Shown: positions 48,534-58,180, numbered from the stretch's first letter. The stretch is 64,000 nt of DNA from a bacterium (GCA_022842165.1 JALHQC010000002.1:62001-126000), one strand, 5' to 3'. Translations and numbers: made by a program. The notes: generated by a model from the letters alone, not told the origin.

Positions 48534-49106
48534 ATGACACGCCACGCCGCACTTCTCGCAATCCTGCTGGCTGCGGGCCTCGCAACCCCCTCCTCGGGCG
48601 GCGAAATCGCCGACAAGGCCGGGCTGGCCGAACAGGCGATGGCCGCGGGAAAATTCGATGAGGCGCTCAAGATGCTTGACGAGGCGCGGGACAGGCTGTG
48701 GTCCGAATCGCCGCTGATGTTCCGCCGCGCGGTCTTCACCGCCGGGGAGCCGACCGGCTATGGCCTCTACGACCTGCGCGAGACCAATGTGTTCAAGCGC
48801 AGCGAACCATTGATCATCTATTCCGAGCCGATGGGTTATTCCTATGGCCGCGACGGCTCGCTCTACGTGATCGACCTCGGGCTTGACTTCGTGATCAAGA
48901 CGCCTGCCGGTGAAGCGGTGGCCAGCCAGGAGAACTTCGGAAGCCTGACCCTGCGCTCGCGCTTTCCGAACAAGGAATTCATGGCCAAGGTAACCTACGA
49001 CTTCTCCGGCCTGCCGGCGGGAGACTATCAGGTGACGACGACGGCGCGCGACAAGGCGAGCGGCAAGTCGGCCGAATTCACCTTGCCATTCACCCTGGCC
49101 GACTGA
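48534..49106 (+). CDS. Exported hypothetical protein
   Basis: Signal peptide 'MTRHAALLAILLAAGLATPSSG'; TPR-like short helical region then beta-rich domain. Confidence 0.7.
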   Translation: MTRHAALLAILLAAGLATPSSGGEIADKAGLAEQAMAAGKFDEALKMLDEARDRLWSESPLMFRRAVFTAGEPTGYGLYDLRETNVFKRSEPLIIYSEPMGYSYGRDGSLYVIDLGLDFVIKTPAGEAVASQENFGSLTLRSRFPNKEFMAKVTYDFSGLPAGDYQVTTTARDKASGKSAEFTLPFTLAD

Positions 49107-49121
49107 CGCCCGGCTGCCGTC

Positions 49122-50273
49122 TTGCGCCGCACCATATTCTATATCCCGGGGTTCGATCCGCGCGGGCCCATCCACTATCATCAGCTCTATGCGAGCGAGG
49201 GCGCGAAACAGGCGAAGGTGAACGGCCTGGTGCCCGACATTTCCAGACGGCGCAATGTCGACGAGATCGAATCGGAATGGATGGTGGAGGCGGCGGGGGC
49301 TGCGTCGCACTACCGGTTTCTGAGGTATGAAGACATCGTGCGGCGGCAGTGGCCGCGCAATGCGTTCGAGACCTATGGCGGCATTCTCCGCTATTCCTGG
49401 CATTTCCTGCGCATGGGGGTGTTCGCCATGATCGCCCGTCACAGCTGGCCCAATTTCATCGCCGTGACCTATCCCGGCGGGCTGGTGCTGGCGATGTTCG
49501 TGGCAGGGCTGGTCGCGGCAGGCCTTGCCGCGCAAGCGGTGGGCCCGTGGGCCTGGCTGCTGCTGCCCATGGCCCTCGCCCTGCCCTTTGCCGGATATTC
49601 CCTGCTTGAGCGGCGGCTCAATGCCTTCTGGCTGGCGCGAAGCTGCATCTTCCTCGTCGACCGCAGCCTGGGCCGCGTGCAGGGAATCGAGGAGCGCTGC
49701 CTGGTCTTCGCGCGGCGGGTGGCGCAGGCCTGCAACAGCGGTGATTTTGATGAGGTGCTGCTGGTCGGGCACAGTGTCGGCGCGCATCTGGGAGTGACTG
49801 TCGCGGCGCGGGTGCTGGAACAGCTGGGCCAGAACCGGCGGCTGAGCTTCCTGACGCTTGGCCAGGCAATCGCCATGACGCCGGACGAGCCACAGGCGCG
49901 GCAGTTCCGTGACGACCTCGCGGCGGTATCGGGTTCCGAGCAGATCGACTGGATCGATGTGACTTCGGCCATCGACGGCTCCTGCATCGCGCTGACCGAT
50001 CCGCTGGCCGCCAGCAAGGTGACGCGGCCAGAGGGCGCACGGGTGCAGCCGAAACTGATGTCGGCCCGCTTCAACACACTGTTCACAGCCGAAACCTACA
50101 AGACGATCCGCCGCAACTTCATGCGCACGCATTTCCAGTATCTGATGGCGGCGGAGCTTGCCGGCGACTATGACTATTTCCTCATCACGGCGGGACCCAA
50201 GACGCTGGCCGAGCGCTTTGCGCATCTCGACAGCGTGACGGATTTCAACCGCTTCCGTCTGGCACAGGCATGA
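49122..50273 (+). CDS. Putative alpha/beta-hydrolase-like membrane protein (conserved hypothetical)
   Basis: 'IFYIPGFDPRGPIHYHQLY', TM segments, nucleophile-elbow-like 'VLLVGHSVGAHLGVTVAARVLE'; TTG start. Confidence 0.65.
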   Translation: MRRTIFYIPGFDPRGPIHYHQLYASEGAKQAKVNGLVPDISRRRNVDEIESEWMVEAAGAASHYRFLRYEDIVRRQWPRNAFETYGGILRYSWHFLRMGVFAMIARHSWPNFIAVTYPGGLVLAMFVAGLVAAGLAAQAVGPWAWLLLPMALALPFAGYSLLERRLNAFWLARSCIFLVDRSLGRVQGIEERCLVFARRVAQACNSGDFDEVLLVGHSVGAHLGVTVAARVLEQLGQNRRLSFLTLGQAIAMTPDEPQARQFRDDLAAVSGSEQIDWIDVTSAIDGSCIALTDPLAASKVTRPEGARVQPKLMSARFNTLFTAETYKTIRRNFMRTHFQYLMAAELAGDYDYFLITAGPKTLAERFAHLDSVTDFNRFRLAQA

Positions 50274-51697
50274 CCCATTTCGTTCCCCGCTACCCCGAGC
50301 CGATGAAGAAACATTCCTGGCCGCTGCAGATGCTGCTCAGGCCGCTGAAATTCATCCGCTCGCGGAATTGCGCGATCTCGACCCTTTCGGACCGGGCCTA
50401 TGGCATGCACCTGGGCGAGTTGCGGCTGCCGGGGCAGAACCTGCTGATCGCCAACCAGCCGGACCTCATCAAGCGCATCCTCGTCGACGAGGCGGATCAT
50501 TTCCCGAAGAGCCAGATGATGTCGAACATGCTGCAGCTGCTGCTGGGCGATTCGATCTTCGTCTCGAACGGCGAGGTGTGGAAGCGCCAGCGCCGCATGA
50601 TGGACCCGGCCTTCGAGGGGGTGCGGGTGAAGGTCGTTTTCGGGCTGATGATGCAGGCCTCAGACGCGCTGATCGAGCGGCTCGACCTTATCGCCGATGG
50701 GCGCGAGGCGGCAATCGACATCGAGATGACGCATGTGACGGCGGACATCATCTTCCGCACCATCTTCTCGAAGCCGCTCGAGGCGAATGAGGCGCTGGTG
50801 ATCTACGAGGCGTTCAACCGCTTCCAGGAAGCGGCCTTCGCGCATGGCATGACCAAGCACATCGGGCTGCCGGACTGGCTGTCGACCTTCAATTTCCGCA
50901 AAGCCCGGAAAGCGGCGGCGGAAATCCGCGCCGTGCTCGACCCCATCATCAGTCGGCGCTACGAGCAGTGGCACCGGGGCGACCGGACGGAGCATGGCGA
51001 CATATTGCAGTCGCTGATCGAGGTGACCGACCCGGTGACGGGCACGCAGTTCGACCTGCGCGAGTTGTGCGAACAGGTGGCGATGCTGTTCCTTGCCGGC
51101 CACGAGACATCGGCCAGCGCGCTGTCCTGGGCACTCTATCTTCTGGCAATGGACGGGAGCGTGCAGGAGCGGATGCATGCCGAGACGGTGGCGGTGCTGG
51201 ATGACCGGCCGATCACCTTCAGCGACATCCGCAAGCTCGACATCACGCGGAACGTGTTCATGGAAACGCTGCGGTTGTTTCCGCCCGTCGCCTTCCTGCC
51301 GCGCGTGGCGGAAAAGGCCTGCCCGATGCGCGACAAGGAGGTACGCGCCGGTTCGACCGTTTCGATATCGCCCTGGCTGATGGGGCGGCACCGCCGCTAT
51401 TGGCAGGAGCCCGATGCCTTCGACCCCGACCGCTTCGACAGGCCGGAAACGGTCGAGCCGCAGCGGCACTGCTACCTGCCGTTTTCGAAGGGCCCGCGCG
51501 TGTGCCTGGGGGCAGCGTTTGCCCAGCAGGAGGCGGCCATCATTCTCGCCGGCCTCGTGCGGCGCTATCGTTTCGACCCCGTTCCGGGATTCGAGCCGAA
51601 ACCGGCGGCGCGGCTGACAGTACGTTCCACCAATGGCATCCGGCTTCGGGTCACAAGGCGGGTGAATCGAGCCGCTACGGTTTCCAGCCCTGAATGA
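50270..51697 (+). CDS. Cytochrome P450
   Basis: I-helix 'LFLAGHETSASAL', ExxR 'METLRLFPP', heme loop 'LPFSKGPRVCLGAAFA'; ATGA overlap with upstream gene. Confidence 0.96.
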   Translation: MTHFVPRYPEPMKKHSWPLQMLLRPLKFIRSRNCAISTLSDRAYGMHLGELRLPGQNLLIANQPDLIKRILVDEADHFPKSQMMSNMLQLLLGDSIFVSNGEVWKRQRRMMDPAFEGVRVKVVFGLMMQASDALIERLDLIADGREAAIDIEMTHVTADIIFRTIFSKPLEANEALVIYEAFNRFQEAAFAHGMTKHIGLPDWLSTFNFRKARKAAAEIRAVLDPIISRRYEQWHRGDRTEHGDILQSLIEVTDPVTGTQFDLRELCEQVAMLFLAGHETSASALSWALYLLAMDGSVQERMHAETVAVLDDRPITFSDIRKLDITRNVFMETLRLFPPVAFLPRVAEKACPMRDKEVRAGSTVSISPWLMGRHRRYWQEPDAFDPDRFDRPETVEPQRHCYLPFSKGPRVCLGAAFAQQEAAIILAGLVRRYRFDPVPGFEPKPAARLTVRSTNGIRLRVTRRVNRAATVSSPE

Positions 51698-52289
51698 GGG
51701 CGCGGTGCTGGCGGCGCAGCGTGGCGCGGAGTTCCGGCACGCTCATCTCCTCGGTCTTCACGAAAGCGATGAAATTCATGTTGGTGTTGTTGAAGATGAC
51801 TTCGCCCAGCGCGCGGGCATCGGCCAAGGGGTTCAGCATTTCCAGCGCCTGAAGCTTTTCGATCAGGTCGCAGACCTGACGGGCGAGAGCCACGTCAAGT
51901 GCGGCATAGGTTTCGCCGAAGGGGCTGCCGGGCTGCTGGGTCGAGATCGCCATGGCCTGGCGCCACATTTCCTTCGAGAGATAGTGGAGCGAATGCTCGA
52001 TATAGTTGCCGATCAGGGCATCGACGGCCTTTTCCGCACTCTGGGGCGGCCTGGCGATGACCTGTTCGCCGTAACGCAGCACCTCGTTCACCTCGAGGGC
52101 GACGATGGCGACGAGGAGGTCGCCCTTGTTCTGGTAATAGTTGTAGATGGTGCCGGTCGAGACCTCCGCCGCGGCGGCGATGGAGTCGATCCTTACGGCC
52201 TCGTAACCATTCTCGCGAAACAGGCCGGCCGCCGCTTCCAGAATGCGGTCGTGGCGGTGGGCTTTCTGCTTTTCCCGGAGGCCTGACAT
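51675..52289 (-). CDS. TetR/AcrR family transcriptional regulator
   Basis: 'RILEAAAGLFRENGYEAVRIDSIAAAAEVSTGTIYNYYQNKGDLLVAIV'. Confidence 0.95.
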   Translation of the reverse strand: MSGLREKQKAHRHDRILEAAAGLFRENGYEAVRIDSIAAAAEVSTGTIYNYYQNKGDLLVAIVALEVNEVLRYGEQVIARPPQSAEKAVDALIGNYIEHSLHYLSKEMWRQAMAISTQQPGSPFGETYAALDVALARQVCDLIEKLQALEMLNPLADARALGEVIFNNTNMNFIAFVKTEEMSVPELRATLRRQHRALIQGWKP

Positions 52290-52371
52290 CTGGGCAATCT
52301 GCCGGATATTTGAAATTGACTCAAGTTTGGAATTGGTTCAGTTTTTCGGAAATCGACAGGGAGAAACGAAA

Positions 52372-53442
52372 ATGACCGTTCGCAGCTTCACGCGCCGCCT
52401 GGCCGGCGCATCCTTCGCCGCACTCGCCCTGATGGGGCTTTCCTGCGGCCCGGCATCCGCCGCGGATTTGAACGCGCTGGTGTGGTGCGATCACTCGGAC
52501 CCGAACCTGCTGAAGCCATTCGAGGATGCCAACGGCATCAAGGTGAACGTCAAGGAATTCGAAGGCACGGGCGCGGGCCTGGCCATCGTCGAGCAATCGC
52601 AGCCCGGCGACTGGGACGTGATGGTGATCGATTCGATCGACGTGCGGCGCGGCGTGGAGCGCGGGCTGTTCGAGCCGCTGGCCGACGATCAGCTGCCGGT
52701 CGCCGACCTGTTTCCGGAAGTGAAAATGGACCAGTTCACGGTGGTCGATGGCAAGCGCTACGGCATCACCGAGAAGTTCGGCTACAACACCATCGGCTTC
52801 AACAAGTCGAAGGTGGATGCGAAGGACATGGAGAGCCTGGCGGCGCTGACCGACGAGAAGTACAAGGGCCGCATCGCGATCTATGATTATTACCTGCCGG
52901 TGATGGGCCTGGCGGCGATGGCGATCGGCAAGAAGACGGCGGAACTGACCGAGGCCGATCTTCCGGCGATCAAGGACGTGCTGCTCAAGATGAAGGCCAA
53001 CTCGAAGGCGGTGACGGATGTCGTCGCCAGCCAGACGGCACTCGCCACCGGCGAAGTCGACATTCTGGTCGGTGGCGGCGAATGGGTGACGGCGGGCATT
53101 GCCAAGGAGAACCCGGATCTCGACTTCTCGGTGCCGAAGGAAGGCGCGGTCTTGTGGTCGCAGTCGCTCGCCATGTTCAAGGATTCGCAGAACAAGGACA
53201 TGGCGCTGAAATTCATCCAGTACATCATGAGCCCCGAAGGCCAGGCGCGGCTTGCGACATCGTCCTGCTATTGGGGCATGCCGGCCAGCACCAAAGCGGC
53301 GCTGACCGACGAGCAGAAGAAGACGCTGCGCTTTGCCGAGCAGCCGGACTTCCTGAAGCGTGCTCAAGGTTATCCCGCACCTTCCGAAGACCTCGACAAG
53401 AAGATGCAGGATGTGTGGACCGAGATGATCCAGGCGCAGTGA
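52372..53442 (+). CDS. ABC transporter extracellular solute-binding protein (spermidine/putrescine type)
   Basis: Signal peptide; 'LNALVWCDHSDPNLLKPFEDANGIKVNVKEFEG', 'YGITEKFGYNTIGFNK'. Confidence 0.92.
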   Translation: MTVRSFTRRLAGASFAALALMGLSCGPASAADLNALVWCDHSDPNLLKPFEDANGIKVNVKEFEGTGAGLAIVEQSQPGDWDVMVIDSIDVRRGVERGLFEPLADDQLPVADLFPEVKMDQFTVVDGKRYGITEKFGYNTIGFNKSKVDAKDMESLAALTDEKYKGRIAIYDYYLPVMGLAAMAIGKKTAELTEADLPAIKDVLLKMKANSKAVTDVVASQTALATGEVDILVGGGEWVTAGIAKENPDLDFSVPKEGAVLWSQSLAMFKDSQNKDMALKFIQYIMSPEGQARLATSSCYWGMPASTKAALTDEQKKTLRFAEQPDFLKRAQGYPAPSEDLDKKMQDVWTEMIQAQ

Positions 53443-54278
53443 GCGTTTCGACAAACACGCGGGTCGGCTGGGCCAGCGTCACACCAGCCGTGCTGTGGAC
53501 GCTGGTGTTCTTTGCCGTGCCCTTCATGGCAATGGCCGTCGCCAGCCTTTATCCCAAGGGCGGCGATGGCCTCTCTCTTGCCAATTACACGCAGTTCTTC
53601 GCCAACCCTGCCTATTGGCGGGCGCTGACCAATTCGCTGGAGGTGACGGCCATCGTCACCGTGGTGTCGGTGCTGCTGGCCTATCCCTTCGCGTGGATTC
53701 TCGCCTTCGTGGTGCCTGAGCGCTGGCAGCGCCTCGCCCTGATGCTGGCGGTGCTGCCATTCTGGACATCATATGTTGTGCGTTCCTATTCGTGGCTGCT
53801 GGTGCTGGCGGAAAAGGGTGTGATCAACACCACGCTGGTGAATGCCGGGCTGCTGGCGGAGCCCGTGCAGCTTGCCAACACGCGGGGCGCGGCCGTTATC
53901 GGCTTCGTCCACTTTTTCGTGATGCTGCTGACGCTGACGATCTATGCGAACCTCAAGCAACTCTCTCCCAACTACGCCAAGGCGGCGGCGGACCTTGGCG
54001 CATCGCCATTCCAGAGCTTCATCCATGTCATCCTGCCGCTCACCCTGCCCGGCATCATGGTGGGGGCGTTTCTTACCTTCGTGCTGGCAATCGGCGACTA
54101 CATCACGCCGCAGATTCTGGGCGGCAACAATGAGCTGCTGATGCCGCAGCTCATCATGATGCAGATCGGGCGGCGCGGCGATTTTGCTTCCGCATCCGCC
54201 TTGTCGATCATTCTCATGGCGGTGGTGACGGTGGCCTATCTCGCCTGCGCCAAGTGGCTGAAGATCGAGCGGGCGTGA
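53439..54278 (+). CDS. ABC transporter permease (PotB-like)
   Basis: Six TM-like, 'KAAADLGASPFQSFIHVILPLTLPGIMVGAFLTFVLAIGDYITPQILGG' EAA loop; GTG start overlapping previous stop. Confidence 0.94.
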   Translation: MSVSTNTRVGWASVTPAVLWTLVFFAVPFMAMAVASLYPKGGDGLSLANYTQFFANPAYWRALTNSLEVTAIVTVVSVLLAYPFAWILAFVVPERWQRLALMLAVLPFWTSYVVRSYSWLLVLAEKGVINTTLVNAGLLAEPVQLANTRGAAVIGFVHFFVMLLTLTIYANLKQLSPNYAKAAADLGASPFQSFIHVILPLTLPGIMVGAFLTFVLAIGDYITPQILGGNNELLMPQLIMMQIGRRGDFASASALSIILMAVVTVAYLACAKWLKIERA

Positions 54279-54300
54279 TGAGGGAATGCCCCACATTGCC

Positions 54301-54379
54301 GTCACCCCGGCGTAGGCCGGGGCCCCGCTTTCCGCATCGGGACCGTAAGAAGCGGGGCCCCGGCCTTCGCCGGGGTGAC
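54301..54379. repeat. Long palindromic intergenic repeat between two permease genes
   Basis: GTCACCCCGGCGTAGGCCGGGGCCCCGCTT (54301-54330) / AAGCGGGGCCCCGGCCTTCGCCGGGGTGAC (54350-54379). Confidence 0.92.
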
Positions 54380-54399
54380 GGAATTAGAGGTATGGCGTC

Positions 54400-55170
54400 A
54401 TGAGAGCTCTCAGCACCCTCTACGCCGCCCTGCTCTATGGCTTCATCTTCCTGCCAGTGGCCGTGCTGGTGCTGTTCTCGTTCCAGGGCACGCTGTTTCC
54501 CATCCCGCCCTTCAATGGGCCGTCGCTCCGCTGGTACGATGCGGTGCTTTCGGATGCGCGGCTGACGTCCGGCCTCTTCAACTCAATCCTCGTCGCGGTG
54601 ATCACATCGGCCATCGCCACGTTGCTGGGATTTTTATCCGCCTGGGGTTTCACGCGGTTTCATCTGCCGGCTTCCGCCCTGCTGCGCGGGCTGATCACGC
54701 TGCCGCTCACCGTCAGCTATCTCATCATCGGCATGGGGCTTCTGATCTTCTTCAACTGGATCGGGCTGCCGAAGTCGCTGATCGCGGCGGGGATCGGCCA
54801 TGTGGTGATCAACCTGCCACTCTGCTTTGCGATCATCTACAGCCAGATGGGCGAGCATCAGGCGAACATCGAGCGCGCCGCGCGGGACTTAGGAGCCGGA
54901 GAGCTGCAGGTGTTGACGCTGATCACCGCGCCGATGCTGTGGCCGGCGCTGTTCGCCAGCTTCTTCCTCTCGATGACCTTCTCGTGGGACGAATTCGTGA
55001 TCGCCTTCCTGCTCACGCGCTTCGATACGACGCTTCCCGTGGAAATCTGGAACCTGCTGCGCGCCGGATTGAACCCCAAGACCAATGCCGTCGGCGCGCT
55101 CGTGTTCGGTGTTTCCATCATTCTCGCCATCGTCTTCGAACTCGTCGCCTTCAGGAAACGCCCAGCATGA
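54400..55170 (+). CDS. ABC transporter permease (PotC-like)
   Basis: 'NIERAARDLGAGELQVLTLITAPMLWPALFASFFLSMTFSWDEFVIAFLL' EAA loop. Confidence 0.94.
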   Translation: MRALSTLYAALLYGFIFLPVAVLVLFSFQGTLFPIPPFNGPSLRWYDAVLSDARLTSGLFNSILVAVITSAIATLLGFLSAWGFTRFHLPASALLRGLITLPLTVSYLIIGMGLLIFFNWIGLPKSLIAAGIGHVVINLPLCFAIIYSQMGEHQANIERAARDLGAGELQVLTLITAPMLWPALFASFFLSMTFSWDEFVIAFLLTRFDTTLPVEIWNLLRAGLNPKTNAVGALVFGVSIILAIVFELVAFRKRPA

Positions 55171-56180
55171 CGGCCCTCGTCTCGATCGAAAACATCAGCC
55201 ACCGCTTCGGGCTTGCCAAGGTGCTTACCGATGTGTCGCTTTCCATCGCGCCGGGTAGCTATACCGTGCTGCTGGGGCCATCGGGCTCGGGCAAGACGAC
55301 GCTGCTCTCGATCCTCGGCGGGTTCCTCAATCCAAGCGAAGGCCGCGTGCTCATCAAGGGCGAGGACTGCACGGTGCTGGCGCCAGCGAAGCGGCCGACG
55401 GCGACGGTGTTTCAGGATTACGCGCTGTTTCCGCACATGAGCATCGGCAGCAATGTGGGCTTCGGGCTTCGCATGAAGGGCATCGCCAAGGCAGAGCGCG
55501 AGGCGAAGGCGCGCGCGATGCTGGGAATCGTGGGGCTGGCGGAAGCCTTCCACAAGAAGCCGCATCAATTGTCGGGCGGGCAGCGGCAACGCGTGGCGCT
55601 GGCCCGCGCGCTGGTGGTGGAGCCCGCCGTGCTGCTGCTGGACGAGCCCTTGGGCGCGCTCGACCTGAAGCTTCGCCGCCAGATGCAGGATGAGTTGAAG
55701 GCGATACAGAAACGCGTCGGCACCGCCTTCGTGCATGTGACGCATGACCAGGAAGAGGCGATGGCGCTGGCCGACCATGTGGTGGTGATGAACCAAGGCC
55801 GCATCGAGGATGAGGGCGCGCCGGAGCGCGTCTATGGCCGGCCCGCCACGCGGTTTGCCGCCACCTTCATGGGGGAAAGCACGATCATTCCGGGCGCCAT
55901 GGACAACGGCATGATCCGCACGGCACTTGGCGGTTTTGCCGCCGATGGCGCGGCCAGGCATGTGGCGATCAGGCCCGAACATGTGCGGCTTGGCGGAGAC
56001 ATTGCGGCGAAAGTCTCGGACGTGGTCTATCAGGGCAGCTTCAAGCGGGTGACCGCGGTGCCCGTCGCGGCGCCCGACATCAGCCTGCTGGCGCGGCTGC
56101 CGGCGGAGGCGGCGGTGAAGCCCGGCGACATGGTGCAGTTTGTTTTCGATCCGGCGCACATCATCATTCTGAAGGACTGA
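55167..56180 (+). CDS. ABC transporter ATP-binding protein (PotA-like)
   Basis: Walker A 'LLGPSGSGKTTLLS', signature 'LSGGQRQRVALARAL', 'VLLLDEPLGALD', TOBE region. Confidence 0.97.
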   Translation: MTALVSIENISHRFGLAKVLTDVSLSIAPGSYTVLLGPSGSGKTTLLSILGGFLNPSEGRVLIKGEDCTVLAPAKRPTATVFQDYALFPHMSIGSNVGFGLRMKGIAKAEREAKARAMLGIVGLAEAFHKKPHQLSGGQRQRVALARALVVEPAVLLLDEPLGALDLKLRRQMQDELKAIQKRVGTAFVHVTHDQEEAMALADHVVVMNQGRIEDEGAPERVYGRPATRFAATFMGESTIIPGAMDNGMIRTALGGFAADGAARHVAIRPEHVRLGGDIAAKVSDVVYQGSFKRVTAVPVAAPDISLLARLPAEAAVKPGDMVQFVFDPAHIIILKD

Positions 56181-56184
56181 GGCG

Positions 56185-56928
56185 ATGCAGCAGATCGGCG
56201 CCAAGGACTGGTATGAAACGCTGACGCTGGGCGATGGCGTGACGCTGATCCACGAGCCGTGGATCAAGCCGTTCTTCCGCTGCAACATCTGGCATGTGCG
56301 GGGGCGCGAGCGTGACCTGCTGTTCGATTCAGGCCTCGGCCACTTCTCGCTCCGCGCGCATGTGCCGCTGGTGACGGAGCGCGCGCTGACTTGTGTGGCG
56401 AGTCATACGCATTTCGACCATATCGGCAGCCATCATGAATTTCCCGGCTGCTGCGTACACCATGCGGAAGTGGCGATCCTCGAAGATCCGCGCAATGAAT
56501 GGACCTGTGCTGACCGCTACGCGACCGACGAGATGTTCGATCGCTTCCCGCAAGGCTGGGACCAGACGAGATATCAGGTGAGGCATGCCAAGGCGGAACG
56601 CATCCTGAATGATGGCGACATCATCGACCTGGGCGACCGGGCGTTCGAAGTGATCCACACGCCGGGGCATTCACCGGGCGGCATCGGCCTGTTCGAAACC
56701 GCGACCGGCATTTTCCTCTCGGGCGACATCATCTATGACGGGCCGCTGATCGACGATGCCTATCATTCGGTGGTGGAGGACTATGTTTCGACGCTGGAGC
56801 GGCTGGCCGGTCTTCCCGTCAGCATCGTCCATGGCGGGCATTTTCCGAGCTTCGGGCCGGTGCGCTACCGGCAGCTGATCGCGGAATATCTGGCGGGCCA
56901 CCGGAAGCCCGGCTGCCACATCGGATAA
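56185..56928 (+). CDS. MBL fold metallo-hydrolase
   Basis: 'CVASHTHFDHIGSHHEF', 'IHTPGHSPGGIGLFE', 'FLSGDIIYDG', 'IVHGGHFPSFG'. Confidence 0.93.
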   Translation: MQQIGAKDWYETLTLGDGVTLIHEPWIKPFFRCNIWHVRGRERDLLFDSGLGHFSLRAHVPLVTERALTCVASHTHFDHIGSHHEFPGCCVHHAEVAILEDPRNEWTCADRYATDEMFDRFPQGWDQTRYQVRHAKAERILNDGDIIDLGDRAFEVIHTPGHSPGGIGLFETATGIFLSGDIIYDGPLIDDAYHSVVEDYVSTLERLAGLPVSIVHGGHFPSFGPVRYRQLIAEYLAGHRKPGCHIG

Positions 56929-57177
56929 TCAGCGTTGGGAGCGTGAGCCCAGCATCGTGATGGAGGTTGCGCCCCAGGAGATCGGGCGGGTACCGCTGTT
57001 ACCGGATGGTGCATTTTCGGCAGGGTCCAGATTAAGGGTACTGGCCGCGGCAGCATCCTTCCGGCCGGGTTCGAACCGGCCCGGAAACAGCAGAAGACCC
57101 GCCGCACCGCCGATTGCCAGCGTGTTGGTGATGGTGAGAATGATGACGTAGAGCGTCTGGCTGTCGACCGGCGGCAT
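56929..57177 (-). CDS. Small single-TM hypothetical protein
   Basis: 82-aa ORF 'MPPVDSQTLYVIILTITNTLAIGGAAGLLLFPGRFEPGRK...'. Confidence 0.45.
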   Translation of the reverse strand: MPPVDSQTLYVIILTITNTLAIGGAAGLLLFPGRFEPGRKDAAAASTLNLDPAENAPSGNSGTRPISWGATSITMLGSRSQR

Positions 57178-57333
57178 GGGCAAGTGTCCTGAATTGGGGT
57201 CTTCCGCCGAGACCCAAGCAAGACATGCGCCACCGCGCGCTTTCTGCTTCAAAATCAGGCATCGCCGCATTCGGCTGCCGCGCGCCGCAAACAGGCCTCG
57301 CGGGTCCGGGAGCCGGGCGCTATAGCTCGAAGG

Positions 57334-58044
57334 ATGCTTACCTGGATCACACTCGGCTTCCTGATCGGACTGCAACATGCGCTGGAAGCGGACCATGTGG
57401 CCGCCGTCGCCTCGCTCGCCTCAGGCAAGACCGGCATCCGCCGCATCGCGCGGCATGGCGCGGTGTGGGGCATCGGCCATGCCCTGACGCTGTCGGTGTT
57501 CGGCGGTGCTGTCTATGCGTTGAAGCTGACATTGGACGAGCGGCTGGCAAGCGGGCTTGAATTCATCGTCGGCGTAATGCTGGCAGGGCTGGGCGGGCGC
57601 GTTCTCTACCGGATGTGGAAGGAACGGGTTCATTTCCATGTCCATCGGCATCGTGACGGGGAGGCGCATTTCCACGCCCACAGCCATTTGGGCGACGTGG
57701 CCGATCATCGCCGCAGCAAGCACCTGCATTTCCACCCCCAGGGGAGCTGGAAGAGCAGCCTGAGTGTGGGCATGATGCACGGGATCGCCGGATCGGCGGC
57801 ACTGGTGGCGCTCACTGCATCGACGGCATCGAACGCCACGACGGGCCTCATGTTCATGGCGGTGTTCGGGCTCGGATCGGTGCTTGGAATGGCAGCGCTC
57901 TCTGCCGTGATCGCCGTGCCGCTGACGCTGACGGCCACGACGCTGACCTGGGCCAACCGCGGGCTTCAGCTGCTGGCTGGCGTGGTGGCGCTGGGGTTTG
58001 GCATCATGATCATGGTCGAGACGGCTTCGGCGCTGATCGGCTGA
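57334..58044 (+). CDS. NiCoT/UreH-like transition-metal permease with His-rich loop
   Basis: 'LIGLQHALEADHVAAVASL', 'VWGIGHALTLSVFGG', His-rich 'VHFHVHRHRDGEAHFHAHSHLGDVADHRRSKHLHFHPQ'. Confidence 0.85.
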   Translation: MLTWITLGFLIGLQHALEADHVAAVASLASGKTGIRRIARHGAVWGIGHALTLSVFGGAVYALKLTLDERLASGLEFIVGVMLAGLGGRVLYRMWKERVHFHVHRHRDGEAHFHAHSHLGDVADHRRSKHLHFHPQGSWKSSLSVGMMHGIAGSAALVALTASTASNATTGLMFMAVFGLGSVLGMAALSAVIAVPLTLTATTLTWANRGLQLLAGVVALGFGIMIMVETASALIG

Positions 58045-58059
58045 TCCCTTTAATCTGCC

Positions 58060-58152
58060 AATCCCGGGCTTGTCCCGGCGACCCATTGTTCAGCGCACTC
58101 TAGCATTGAAGCGTGAGGATGAATGGGTCCCCGCAAAGCGTGCGGGGATGAC
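58060..58152. repeat. Intergenic REP-like hairpin pair
   Basis: AATCCCGGGCTTGTCCCGGCGACCCATT ... AATGGGTCCCCGCAAAGCGTGCGGGGATGAC. Confidence 0.75.
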
Positions 58153-58180
58153 AGTTGGGTGTGATGTTCAGGCGTGACCC

